Source of the DNA: Panaeolus papilionaceus
Taxonomy: Eukaryota > Basidiomycota > Agaricomycetes > Agaricales
Assembly (NCBI GenBank): GCA_015501605.1
Contig: JADNRZ010000012.1
Span: forward strand, 248,001 to 312,000
Direction of reading: 5' to 3'
Length of the DNA: 64,000 bases
Below the pieces are notes generated by a model, which was not told where the DNA came from, did not search any database, and saw nothing but the letters and a program-made list of their open reading frames with translations. Of the stretch, positions 48,954-61,398 are shown in pieces. The first letter of the stretch is position 1; each line of letters opens with the position of its first letter. Both the position numbers and the translations under genes were made by a program.

Positions 48954-49858
48954 ATGCCTCTCGGGTTCCTTGCAGTCCTCACCCACCCGTCCTCCCAACT
49001 CACGCTTGAAGACTTCCACGCATGGTACGAAGAAGAGCATATCCCGCTTCGAATGGACAAACTGGAAGAGTTTCTCTCTGGGGCACGATATTGCGCAGCC
49101 GATCATGATATCCCTCACACCGGCCCCAGCTCTCTCGAAACGAGTAATATCAGTAAACTCCCAGTGGAGAAACCCGACTGGCTGGCGATGTATGAGATTG
49201 ACGATACGGAGACGTTTGAGAAGCCTGTGTATACGGATTTGAGGAAGATGAGGAGTGCGAGGGAGACGGATGTGATGAGGAGGATAGAGGTGGTGGAGAG
49301 GAGGGTGGGGAGGGTTGCGTGGGATTCGGAGGCGGATCTCGGCGTGAGTGAGATGCTGCTGAGATCGAGGGGGGCGGGTAGTGAGAAGGGTACGGGGCTG
49401 AGGGTGGGCAATCCGTGTCAGTGGATTGTGACGGCTTCGTTGGAGACGCAATCGCGTGATGTGTCTCTGAGCGACGATGATCTGAGGATTTGGCTGGAGG
49501 CATTTTCGAGATCTAACCTGGTAGACACGGGAGTGGAGCGCATTAGAGCGATCGATGTGTTTGATTGGGGATGCACGAGTATGGGTCCCGCTATTACGGG
49601 AGTTGTGGGTCCGCGATGGTTCTTGGTTTTCGGTAGGTTTATTTCTGAAAAAACTGCACTACTATCGTAAATATCGTCGAACTTACGAATATTGCAGAAT
49701 GCACAGGCGAGGGACCCGCAAGGAAATTTGTGTCGGAACAGGCTAGTCTTTCGAAAGCAAACACATCTTCTGGCCTGGCCTTGGTTGATTGGAGGTTGTG
49801 GAATCTGTGGAAGGCATATCCGTCTCTTGCTCAGTCAGCAAGTTCAAACGCACCATAG
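48954..49858 (+). CDS. EthD/dimeric alpha-beta-barrel-like protein
   Basis: Two exons (48954-49632, 49698-49858) join in phase to give 279 residues. The N-terminus (FLAVLTHPSSQLTLEDFHAWYEEEHIPLRM) has the pattern of EthD-like dimeric barrel proteins: a beta strand, then a helix with FHxWYxxEHxP. A second strand (DWLAMYEIDD) follows. The second half (CQWIVTASLETQ) looks like a second barrel repeat that is more diverged. Proteins like this are common in basidiomycetes and often lie near redox genes, here the two OYE genes. Function is unknown. Minus-strand frames over the GC-rich middle are shadows. Confidence 0.7.
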
Positions 49859-51610
<1,752 letters not shown>

Positions 51611-52023
51611 TTCTTAGACTGATGGTATAGATGCTTCCATCGCTTCTCGAGGGTACATTTAAATTAGTATTATATTATTACTCGTATAATATTGTACAAA
51701 TACGAGCACGGGAACTTTGAAACCAAACGTAGATCAAGTGGTGTCCGTGGGTGACCGTTTTGTAGGGATAGGAGTTTTGACGTTAAATATTGACAGACAA
51801 ACTTTCAGCTATCCTCCATGCAAATTTTATAAGCTCCTATTTCTAGCACCACGAGGGGGGTACAGGTAACAAGGTCGACTTCCTGAAGACCATGGTACCC
51901 TCCACCTGACCCGCATCTTAGTAAACCTCCCACCACAGGTTCTCCACAAAAATACTCCCTTGTTTATAAGTTTCTTGCCTCAGAGGGTTCAATCCCCAAT
52001 TTCGTCCCGGCCTTTTGCATACC
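51611..52023. other. Intergenic region between the OYE copies
   Basis: 3' region of copy 1 and promoter of copy 2. No gene seen. Confidence 0.4.
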
Positions 52024-53380
52024 ATGAACTCATCGACACATATGGAAGCCGCACCACTTTTTCAACCAATCCAAGTGGGCAACATCACACTCAACCATCG
52101 AGTGGTCATGGCTCCCATCAGCAGGTTCAGAACAGACGATAATCATGTCATCCTTCCCCAGGTCGTCGAGTATTACCGCCAACGCGCAAGTGTTCCTGGG
52201 ACCCTAATCATTACAGAAGCCTCTGTCATTGCACCCCAGGCTGGAGGATATAAAATTCCAGAGCCTGGCATTTGGGGCAAGAACCACATCGCAGCATGGA
52301 AGAAGGTGAGTAAGTATCCACCGAGAGGCTACCAAGCCTTCACCTTCCCGAAATTTCCGGTGAGAATGCCAGTGTTGGAGTGGAGTATAGCTCCAGACAT
52401 GTAACTCACGACACGCGTAGGTTGTCGACGCAGTGCACTCGAAGAAGTCGTACATCTTCCTCCAACTTTGGGCACTGGGACGAGCTGCTTATCCCGAACA
52501 CCTTGCGAAGGAAGGCGGCTTTCCCTACGTCTCAGCATCCGCCATCTCACTATCCGACCGGCCTTCAACCGATCCTGCTCCCCGGGAATTAACCATCGAA
52601 GAAATAAAGCAATACGTGCAATGGTATCGCCAAGCAGCAGAAAACGCTATCCAGGCTGGGTTTGATGGAGTAGAGATCCACGGCGGGAATGGCTACCTAA
52701 TCGACCAGTTCCTCCAAGATGTGTGCAACAAGCGCACGGACGAGTATGGAGGACCCATAGAGAATCGCACAAGATTTGCGTTGGAAGTCGTTGATGGTGT
52801 CGTAAAATCCATTGGGCAAAAGCGGACGGCCTTGCGAATTAGCCCTACCGCGCCCTACCAGGACATGGGTATGAAGGACCCTATCCCCACATTCACTCAT
52901 CTTGTCAATGAACTGCGAGTCCGCTATCCAGACCTTGCCTATTTGCACGCTGTGGAAAGGCGAGTAGGAGGAGGCATTACGGTGGAGAATGACCGTTTTG
53001 CGCCGGGTGGAGATGACAACGACTTTATCCGGAAAATCTGGAGTGATAAGGGGAAGCGCCTCATTACAGCTGGAGGGTACACAGAACAGTTGGCCGCCAA
53101 GGTTGCACAGGAGAAAGGGGACGTTGTGGCCTTTGGGAGGTTGTTTATTTCCAATTTAGGTCAAAAGTCTGCTTAGTTGACGACGCTGATGGCTACTGTT
53201 CTAACTCGATATTAGCCTGACCTGCCCTATCGTTTGAAGAAAGGCTTACCGACGATCAAAGGGGATAGAAGTCGCTACTATACTGGCAAAGAAGAAGACC
53301 CAAAAGGATATACCGACTACCCATTCAGCCCATCCTTCATTGAAGAGCACGGGCGAAGACAAGGGAAGAGTTTATTGTAA
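52024..53380 (+). CDS. Old Yellow Enzyme, tandem copy 2, with damaged last intron
   Basis: The exons parallel copy 1: 52024-52305, 52421 onwards, and a last exon 53216-53380 encoding PDLPYRLKKGLP and ending GKSLL. The catalytic motifs FDGVEIHGGNGYLIDQF, NKRTDEYGGPIENRTRF and KRLITAGGY are intact. In copy 1 the second intron starts right after VAFGRLFISN with GTACGTT. Here the same place reads AATTTAGGTCAAAAG. No GT donor occurs in the phase that reaches PDLP; the nearest GT (53160) gives a stop after two codons. Reading through also stops, after SNLGQKSA. So either the protein lacks its C-terminal about 55 residues, or splicing is non-canonical, or there is a one-base error. The span given is the intended gene. 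Confidence 0.8.
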
Positions 53381-53499
53381 ATCTTGCCCGAGCTTGACTA
53401 CCTACCAACCAAAGCATAACGAGGATCGATTTTGACCCTTGAAAGTTGTTCTTTTGAAAAAATGTATATGACCTTTGTACATAGTTCGTGCAAACGTGC

Positions 53500-55117
53500 T
53501 TATGCTGTAGCATTCTTGCTGACGTCTTCGTAAACGTCGAAGCGTCTTTGAGTGGTAACAGGTATTCCTGCCCTTGTCTCTTTCATGACTTCGGGATCTA
53601 ATTGAGGGTTACCTATTAACGTACACCCATACCTGAAGAAGCCACAAAGCTTACCGATGGTGGCATAGATGATTTCTTCTCCTTCACCAGCTTCATTCAA
53701 TACCCTTCCCCTGTTGAGGTTGTGAGACTGGTAATACGAATCAGGTGCATGTAATCAACTTACATCGGATCCACAACCATCGAATGACCCCACTAGCGAC
53801 AGTGTATGAGTGTTAGTAGACGGAAAATGCTAAATGATGACACGTACAGCATGATAACCAGCACTTAGGTCTCGAGCTGGACTACACATAGAAACAAAAA
53901 CTTGGTTGTCAACAGCCCTAGAAGCGGATGTATATTAGCATAGAAACATATCTGTAGGTGAACACGAAAACTCACCTGGAGCGTTGAAGAAGTTCCCAGT
54001 GTAAAGGTCCAGTTGTAGTGTTGAATGCACCGGGGTAGATTAGAATATGACATCCTGAATAGATATTCAATACACAGAGCAAGAACGATGAAATATTTCG
54101 ACTACCTTTTCGAGCGGCAATCATCCCAAGTTCAGGGAATCGTACGTCGTAACAAATCCCCAGACCGACTCTAGCAAACTCTACATATCATGTGAGTGAG
54201 TAGATGTAGTGAATGTCTGTGTCATCATACCGGTATCAAAGTGATTCATGGTCCTGCCTCCGGTCAAGGTTTCGCTTTCCTATAACGCTCGTCAGAAAGA
54301 TGTCAGATGAGCAAGACAGAAAATAGACCTTGAATTTGATCTTTCCAGGAATGTCAATATCAAACAGATGAACCTTGCGATGCATGGCCACAAGTTCTCC
54401 TACAACTCGCATAAGCAACGAGAGGCCTGGTATAAATAACTCAGAACATAAAACCTTGAGGATTGTAAACGGTACAAGTGTTGTAGATATTGTTGTCTGT
54501 AACATCACGTTCCGGGATGGATCCTGCGAGATACAAACATTCAGCGTGCTGCAGATCTCGAGCAAACGCTAATTAAGGTTACCTCCAACCAACCATGTCT
54601 TGGTTTCTTTTGCCACAGCAGAAAGCATCTTCACACTCTCACTTGTTGTCTCAGCGACATTGTAGGGCTTCCCTGGAGTGAACCCGATAGGTTCTGCGTA
54701 TGTAGGGAAATGAACATGGCCATACGGAGAATTGAAGCATTCCTGCAATATGAATTGGCAAAGCTCTAATCATCTCAATTAAAGTGTTTATATTGGTATA
54801 CTCACAGGCAACACAATGATGTCGGGTTTCTTTGAGTCTGTTCCTCCTCTCGCAGCCTTCAGTACCATGTCCCTGGCATGCTTGAGATTTTCTGCCTTCA
54901 CTGCACCTATATTACCCAATTGGATAAGGGCTAGCGTAAAAGGCCGGAGAGATAGAGCAGAGGGCATGGCGGTTCGGGTCACAGATTTGCGGGAGGATTC
55001 AACGTGCAGATGGGGTATCAGGCGTGAGAAGCTGCTCAGATAAGATGATAGACCCCTAAACAGTGTTGAACCAGTTGAGCCATCATCACTGTGGCCACCA
55101 GATTCAATCCTATTCAC
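53500..55117 (-). CDS. Omega-amidase NIT2-type nitrilase
   Basis: This is a multi-exon member of the nitrilase/carbon-nitrogen hydrolase superfamily. It cleaves amides such as alpha-ketoglutaramate, or deaminated glutathione for the related NIT1. The catalytic triad is visible: Glu in [10 protein letters not shown], Lys in [13 protein letters not shown] and Cys in [40 protein letters not shown] is also conserved. The first exon (55117-54806) begins [13 protein letters not shown]. The N-terminal 50 residues resemble a targeting peptide ([16 protein letters not shown]); an internal start at MPSALSL would give the cytosolic form. It is head-to-head with the coiled-coil gene, with 59 bases between the ATGs. 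The last intron can be read through in frame ([11 protein letters not shown]). Confidence 0.88.
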
Positions 55118-55176
55118 GCTGAATGTTTACTTGCTGATACAAACACGAAAGCCTCACTAAATGACTATTACTCACC

Positions 55177-56998
55177 ATGGTCCCAGAGCAGACATTCAAC
55201 CACTTTCGCGAACTTGGAATGCCTCGCAGTATCTCGTTAGATGACTTTCTTCGCATGTACCAACTGAACGGCGGAAGCTTTGGTCTCGTCATAGAAGGTG
55301 TGAAAGAAAGACTTTTAGGGCGTCAGGATACGGATGTCGCTCGTCGGAGAATACAACAGTAAGCGCAACATAATTCTGGACGAACCATGATGGTATAATA
55401 ATGGTCTTGCTTCTGCCTCTTTGCTCTCAAGGCTACGAGATGACTTCAATCGAACCCCGCAAAGGCCACCATCCAAAGTCCGAGTGCCTACAGCCAGACT
55501 TAAAGAAACACAAATAAGCATTTCGCTGGAGGACCCGAAGGAAACTGCGAAAACCAAACAGGAAAGTGCAGAACGTGTTCTCGCTGCCACGAAGATGGAG
55601 TGGCAAAGGGAAGTTGAACACCATAACAGCTTAGGTATGTTAACAGTTCCGTTAACTTATGACCACGAATCATCTCTCAACATCCCAGCTCGTCGCAACA
55701 GATAAAAGCGTCCGAGAATTGCAATCGCAGTTGAAACACAAACAGGAAAAACTACTGGGACTTTCGGTCCTTGAAAAAAGAGAGAATATTCGGATAAATC
55801 GCTTGGGGAATTTCAGCAATGGTGAAGATCTACGAGGCATCGGAAATTTGTTGAATAATATCCGGTTTGTTGAACTCTTTACAGTATCACAACACTCAAA
55901 CTCTGACTAAACCGTGTTTTTTTTAGGACGGACACGGGCCTGTCCGTATCGGCGCTGAAAGCCTTAGTGCCTTCATTAGACAAGGATTGCACAGTGACCG
56001 GCGCCAAAAACTATGCCACTTCTCTTCCAAGATGTAGGCATATGGTAGACATGTTAACCGTAGGTTCTTAAACCTTTCTTGAGATCTAAGCAGGTATTGA
56101 TGGGTTCTATAATATAACAGAACTTGGCAGCTTACCACTCTAGAATCCAAAAAGCATTGTCATTACCAGCTCCAGAACTTGCTGCGCTTGAGCTACGATT
56201 AAGGAACCTGGTTCAGAAGTGTCATGAGAAATTCATGCTAGAACAAAGTTTTGACAAAGTCATGTAAGGCTGTATGTATTTGTTCTGATTTCAACTTCAC
56301 TGAAACAGTCTTTCTCAGCAATCACGCTTTGCGAATAGTTGAAATTCGTGCAGAACAAAAATACAAGTTCAGGCCCATCTCCGAAACACCGATTGAAAAT
56401 CATGACAAACTGGAAAATCAACGTGCAATAAATCAAGCGAAACACCTGGAGTTAGAAGCTGCACTCCGGGAAGCAATCCGGCTAAAGCTGCAGAGTGAAA
56501 ATCATATCGACACCGTAGGGCTGCTCCACTCCCTTTTTTTGACTCGACTGATGATAATCCTATATATAGGTTTCCACCTTCCGAGAGCAGGCATCGACAT
56601 CGCTCTCTGAAATGTTGCACGAAGAACAGAACCGGATCTTGGGGTATGTTGACACGGCCAAGGATCACGTTTTGAAAAGGGAATCGGACAAAGAATCGGA
56701 GGCTTTTATATTTGAAGCCAGAAGGTTGCTGCACAGCTCCAGGGTCAATATTTGGGACGATCTCGAGGGTGACCTCATTCATCTCCAGGCATCTCAGGAG
56801 CTGCTTCGACTTGGCCTGAATCCATGCAGCGAACACAACATTTTTACCCAACGTATTGACGAGACACTGAAATCCGTGAATAAATCAGGACACAAGCTCG
56901 AGTTATTGCTGGAACGGAAAGGACGCAAGGCAGATTACGCGCTTCAGCTTGTTGACGAAATCAAAGACATATGCTTTGTACATAGAAAGATGAAGTAA
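55177..56998 (+). CDS. Coiled-coil protein, possible augmin (HAUS5-like) subunit
   Basis: At least seven exons join in phase (55177-55358, 55432-55634, 55702-55864, about 55927-56060, then three more ending TGA at 56998). The first 60 residues (MVPEQTFNHFRELGMP, SLDDFLRMYQLNGGSFG) form a helical head domain, and the rest is long heptad-like coiled coil (LQSQLKHKQEKLLGL, NQAKHLELEAALREAIRLKL, LLERKGRKADYALQL). A short head domain followed by coiled coil is the architecture of augmin/HAUS subunits, which recruit gamma-tubulin to spindle microtubules. The R-E-L-G and GRQD patterns faintly recall HAUS5. This is a tentative guess by pattern only. It shares a very short divergent promoter with the omega-amidase. 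Confidence 0.55.
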
Positions 56999-57157
56999 AA
57001 GACATGCTAATATACAATTGATAATCATTTTGGTCGATACTCAGTGCCATAGGGAAAGTGTTAGAGCCAGCTCGAGGGTATAGAGACGAAAACAGGCGAT
57101 GAAAAGCAGATTGTGAACCTGCTAGCTTTCAGACCTGGGTAGATACATTACATCGGT

Positions 57158-59606
57158 TCAAGGGAGAATTGGCCGTAATGGCGTACCTGCAAGAGTCATG
57201 TTCCAGGGCAAATAGTTCCCGAGAATCATGGTGCTTGAGCTTGCTTTCTTCGAAACGAGAAAGGTGTAACTGCCAAACAATTTATTTATTTAGCTATCCC
57301 GAAATTGATGAAGGGGTGCTGATACTCACAGACGACGTATAAAGCTGTTGGTGAAGTTGCGAGACTTGTTTCTGAAATTGATGAAATGAATATACATAAA
57401 TTACAAACGCTTCGCAAGCAACAAAGAGCAGAACGCACCTCCACCGTGCTTTGAATATCAGTCACCATCAACATCACCTGGTAAATGGACTGATGGTCGA
57501 GAGCGGTACATTCGATCTGTATGTCGATCAGCCATGCATGTATCAAGAACAAAGGAAGAGGAGCAAAACGTACGTTCAACACCTCGCAGGCACGAATAAT
57601 TTTGGTGATGGCGTAATTGATGGTGCTGACATGAGGCTCTCTGAGCCCAAACCGTTTCATTTTGCTCTCGGCGAACAGGAACTTGACGATTTCGTACACA
57701 TCTTCCAGTGTCCTAAGAGGTGTTTTATGAGCGTTGATTATGAGTAAGGTGGGTGAACGCACTCTTTGAAATCTTTGATAACAGTGGAAGCGATTGGATC
57801 GATTTCCTTCTCCTTGATGGCCAGCTCAGCTACTTTCGCTACCAGATAGCTTGCACGGTGGGCAACTTCAAAGACCGAGGACTCCACCGCTTGTAAATCC
57901 TGTGGCGGAAGGGGGTTAGTTGATCGAATTGAAACGTAAAACGATGAAAGTAAAACGGACGTTAATTCCTTGGACGATCCTGATAAGCATAGCAATAGCA
58001 GGACGGAGAAAAGGAATAGGTATTGCGCTAGCGACCTCAAAGGCTCCCTTGAGAATTGGCGCAAAAACCAGGAGAAGCTTGTAGTCTGCAGCTTCATAGG
58101 CCGGTCGCTCATCTCCCCAGGATGCTTGTCGAAGTGCCGAGCCGGCGAGCGGGGCAGGAACAGTTGGAATGGCGATGGCAACTTCGGACGTTGGTGTACT
58201 AGTTGGGCTCGGGAATTCGAGAAAGAATCTGGAACTGGTGTCTATCTCCATCAGTTTGGACAGTCTCGGGCCAGGAGTAAAAGATTGGATCGTTCGACGC
58301 ATGCCTTCCAAAGCCAATTGAAGCTTGTCCCCAATCTGGTTGTAGTACATGACATGACGCGATAGCATCTTGTTGCTCCACTCCTGCTTCCCTGTAGCTG
58401 TGTCCGGTAATGTACCAGGAGGAGGGTGTAGCTCGGCCCGAATGGCCTGAAGGGCACCGCGCCGCATTTCCGCCAGAGCTGTGAAGTTTAGGGACATGGC
58501 TTTCTGGCGCCCAGTCATACAAAATTGCGCATGCACAGCAGCCATCTCCATCTCAAGCAAAATTGAGTACCTCTTATTAGAGGTCTGGATAAAGGGACGC
58601 AATGCTTCCAAGGCAGACTCTCGTGTTCCCAGAAAACGGACGACGTTGGACTGTCCGTCTGGATTTTGCGTGTGGGCGTGCCTTGCCTTCAGATTTTTTT
58701 CCACCTCTTCGCTCCTGGTCGAGGCGTCATCGTCTTCCAGGTCCCACATAGTGGTTACGACGCTGATGTTGTTGAAGTAGTCCTTGGTGTTACCAAAGAG
58801 TTCCTTAAACTTTTGCAAGTGTTTGAGAATCGTCCAACTGGAGTTCTTGTTTGAGATGTCATAGAACGATAGAACACCGCTGAGGTAGAGAGTTTCTCTT
58901 CGCCTCTTGCTTTTAGCACTGGAAAGCTGTCAGCATTGAAGTATATGCACTTTGAAAATACTGGTGTTTACCTGGGGCGTAGAAGCTCTGATAGCATGTG
59001 GACTGTTTGATTATCGGAAAGGTGGATGTCATCAAAGCCCGGTGTATCGATGAAAATAAAATCGGAGTCGCTGACGTCGGGAAAAGAGAGTCGAAAGATT
59101 TCGATCTTCTTGGTGGTAGGCTGCAGGCCGTTTCCGACCTCAATGTCAAGAGTTGATCCAGTGACTACGTCAATGAACTATTGAAGAACACAGCTTGAGA
59201 CCGGCTCTATACTATGACGTGAAAGGGGCCCAAACCGTGCTCTTTCCAGAACCCGAAGGTCCAAGAAGTCTATGTCGAAGCTCAGTATAACGCATTCTCC
59301 TCAAAGAATGGAATAAACGTACACAATGATAACATCCTCCGCTGTAATTTCCTGTACAGATATTCTTGTGGCAACGGGTGAGAATCCTGCTAAACGGTAT
59401 TTGTGTGTTTGCCTAGGTACTTCTTCGATTTCGTCGTAGCTGGGCGGCGGCTGCGGAGAAACCGCATGAGTGAGTTTGTCATTTAGAAAACAAAGTGGAG
59501 CCCACCTGCGCTCTTCCGCTAAATTGTTGTGAACCAATCAGGTGTTAAAGCGAGTGAGCTCAAGGAGAACTTACGCCGAAGTTATTCTGGCGTACAATAT
59601 CAGCAT
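57158..59606 (-). CDS. P-loop GTPase fused to helical MLKL-type bundle
   Basis: Nine or more exons read in phase: start MLILYARITSA, then QPPPSYDEIEEVP, then the GTPase domain. P-loop: LLGPSGSGKST (about residue 60). Switch/Walker B: FIFIDTPGFDDIHLSDNQTV. G4-like: VVTTMWD. After a helical middle (LNFTALAEMRRGALQAIRAEL, MYYNQIGDKLQLALEGM), the chain reads FAPILKGAFEVASAIPIPFLRPAIAMLIRIVQGI. This resembles the first helix pair of fungal MLKL-type four-helix bundles. DLQAVESSVFEVAHRASYLVAKVAEL and TLEDVYEIVKFLF follow, then VSQLHQQLYTS and a short tail ending RPILP. The last exon and the first two small exons are my joins and less certain. Agaricomycetes have many IDTPGFDD GTPases. Confidence 0.7.
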
Positions 59607-60525
59607 AACAGACTCGAAAAAGAGGGTAAAGCAAAATACCGTGATGCAACCATGAGATCGTTTAGCTGGCAAGTAATACGGGGTCACTGGAGCAACAATC
59701 AAGGTCGTTGGGAGTTGGAGGTGTAGGCAAAGTTTCAAGGGACTTGGCCTTGAATAAAGCTTTATTATGGTTGGCTCAACCACGAGGTATGCAACCTCAT
59801 TGCATGTCATGATGCCAACGTTATTTGAATGAGGCAGGCAACTCCGAGAATCTGGAACCTTCACAACGAGGGAATTAATACGCACGCTCATTACAGTGAA
59901 CCGTTTATGAACGGGCGTCAGCTACCCAATCAGACGGTGTAAAGAACATTATATTCGACGACTTTGGTATTGTATGAGATGTGCTAAAAAGAACAGTCAA
60001 ATCTATTGCCCAGTTTGATGTCACATATCAGTGCCCCAATTACAACGCTGATAATCCGATCTACAAACGCACCATGAAGCGGATATGTCCGTGGAACAAG
60101 ATCGCAGTGGTATGGAGAAGGTGAATACCGGAAAGACAGACCCTCGTATCTCCGATTCCTAGATATCGTCAATGACTGGTCTTTGACTCCAACAGCAATC
60201 AACCTTCAGAAACGTGGTCCTTGCATGCAAGGCACATGAGATGGCCTTTGACCACGCGTTCAAGGAGCTACCGCCGGTAGCTCGTCTAAAGCAATAGAAT
60301 GAACTGAAAAATATGGACTTGGGTAGTTCCCTGTCCAACTTGGGTGGCCAGTTAGATAGTTCACGACATTATGGTGCTATGCATCCTGGAAGACATGGTC
60401 GTTGGTGTCAGGGATTGTCAGGGGTTTCTCAGGGCTACCACCAGGAGTGATTCGTGACAGTAAATTGCTCACGTGACAATGTCACGTCGCGTTTTTAGAC
60501 GCGTCTGCATTGTGCAATATACAGT
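59607..60525. other. Intergenic region
   Basis: No gene. A palindrome CGTGACAATGTCACG occurs at 60471-60485 next to the inverted-repeat element. Confidence 0.35.
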
Positions 60526-61213
60526 CATGTGGCGGTCCTTGAGACAGCCAAATTTGTTCGTCAATTTGTGGTACATTGGGTGAAGCTCTTGCCATCAAGT
60601 TTGACATATATACGAGTATATGTATACATAATCCAAGTATAAAAAAAAAATTATGCATTTGCACAAAATAACAGAGAAATATGAGATTTGATTGAAACGA
60701 AGGATGTGGAACAAAATGCAGTCCTTGAGACAAGTCGCTACTACCAAGCCGAGAGTTCGGCACGTGCGGCTGATGGCGGAACCAGCCACACAACGAATCA
60801 GGGTTATCGTGATTTCATGCCTTTGATGGGACATCACTGTGCCATCGGTGGCGCAATGCCCTCGACATATCCCTCCTCCGGCAACTCGATTCAGGAGAAA
60901 GTATTGGTTATCCCTGCTTTAAATATTGTAGAAAATCTTAAGAATATATATATCAATGGTAATAGTTAAAAAATGAGGCAATTTCTAGCTTCTCCGATGA
61001 CAACAGCCCAAGCCATCCTTTTTTCATCATTCCCACCCACAGAATGGGTTATATCATATGAATATATATTGCTGTATCTGTACAAAGACTGGATATGCTG
61101 TACACGGCACTTGTAAGAGATTATATTCGAAATTTTGGGCCAATCCGTTCAGAGGAAGCCCCAAAATTTAAGTTTGTCTCAAGGACTGCCTCTGTCTCAA
61201 GGACCGCCACATG
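60526..61213. repeat. Inverted-repeat element with GTCCTTGAGACA repeats
   Basis: A 22-bp sequence at 60526-60547 recurs as its exact reverse complement at 61192-61213, and imperfect matching continues outward (TGCA..ACAG and CGTCT). The core GTCCTTGAGACA occurs four times: forward at both left copies (60535, 60721) and reverse at two right copies (near 61178 and 61193). The middle is AT-rich with alternating TATA. This looks like a decayed non-autonomous transposon with nested ends. I could find no convincing target duplication, so the exact limits are open. The 93-codon frame at 60688-60969 is inside it. Confidence 0.5.
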
Positions 61214-61398
61214 GCTGTAGTGCAAGACGTCTCCTACAGACCGTGTTCAAGCCCCGCTTGCCAGTTAACTGAAGAATTCAGTCGAGTTTAAGTTTGATGG
61301 AATGGAGGCTGGGTGTTGCCTCATATATTGTATAATATTATTTCGAAGGATAGTGATCTGATTGTGGTCCTGTACAATCGCTTGCTTGTACGCACCAA

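Noticed and set aside
49115..49503. Two long minus-strand frames over the EthD-like gene
   Set aside because: They are shadows of the GC-rich coding exon of the plus-strand gene, as the S/P/T-rich translation shows.
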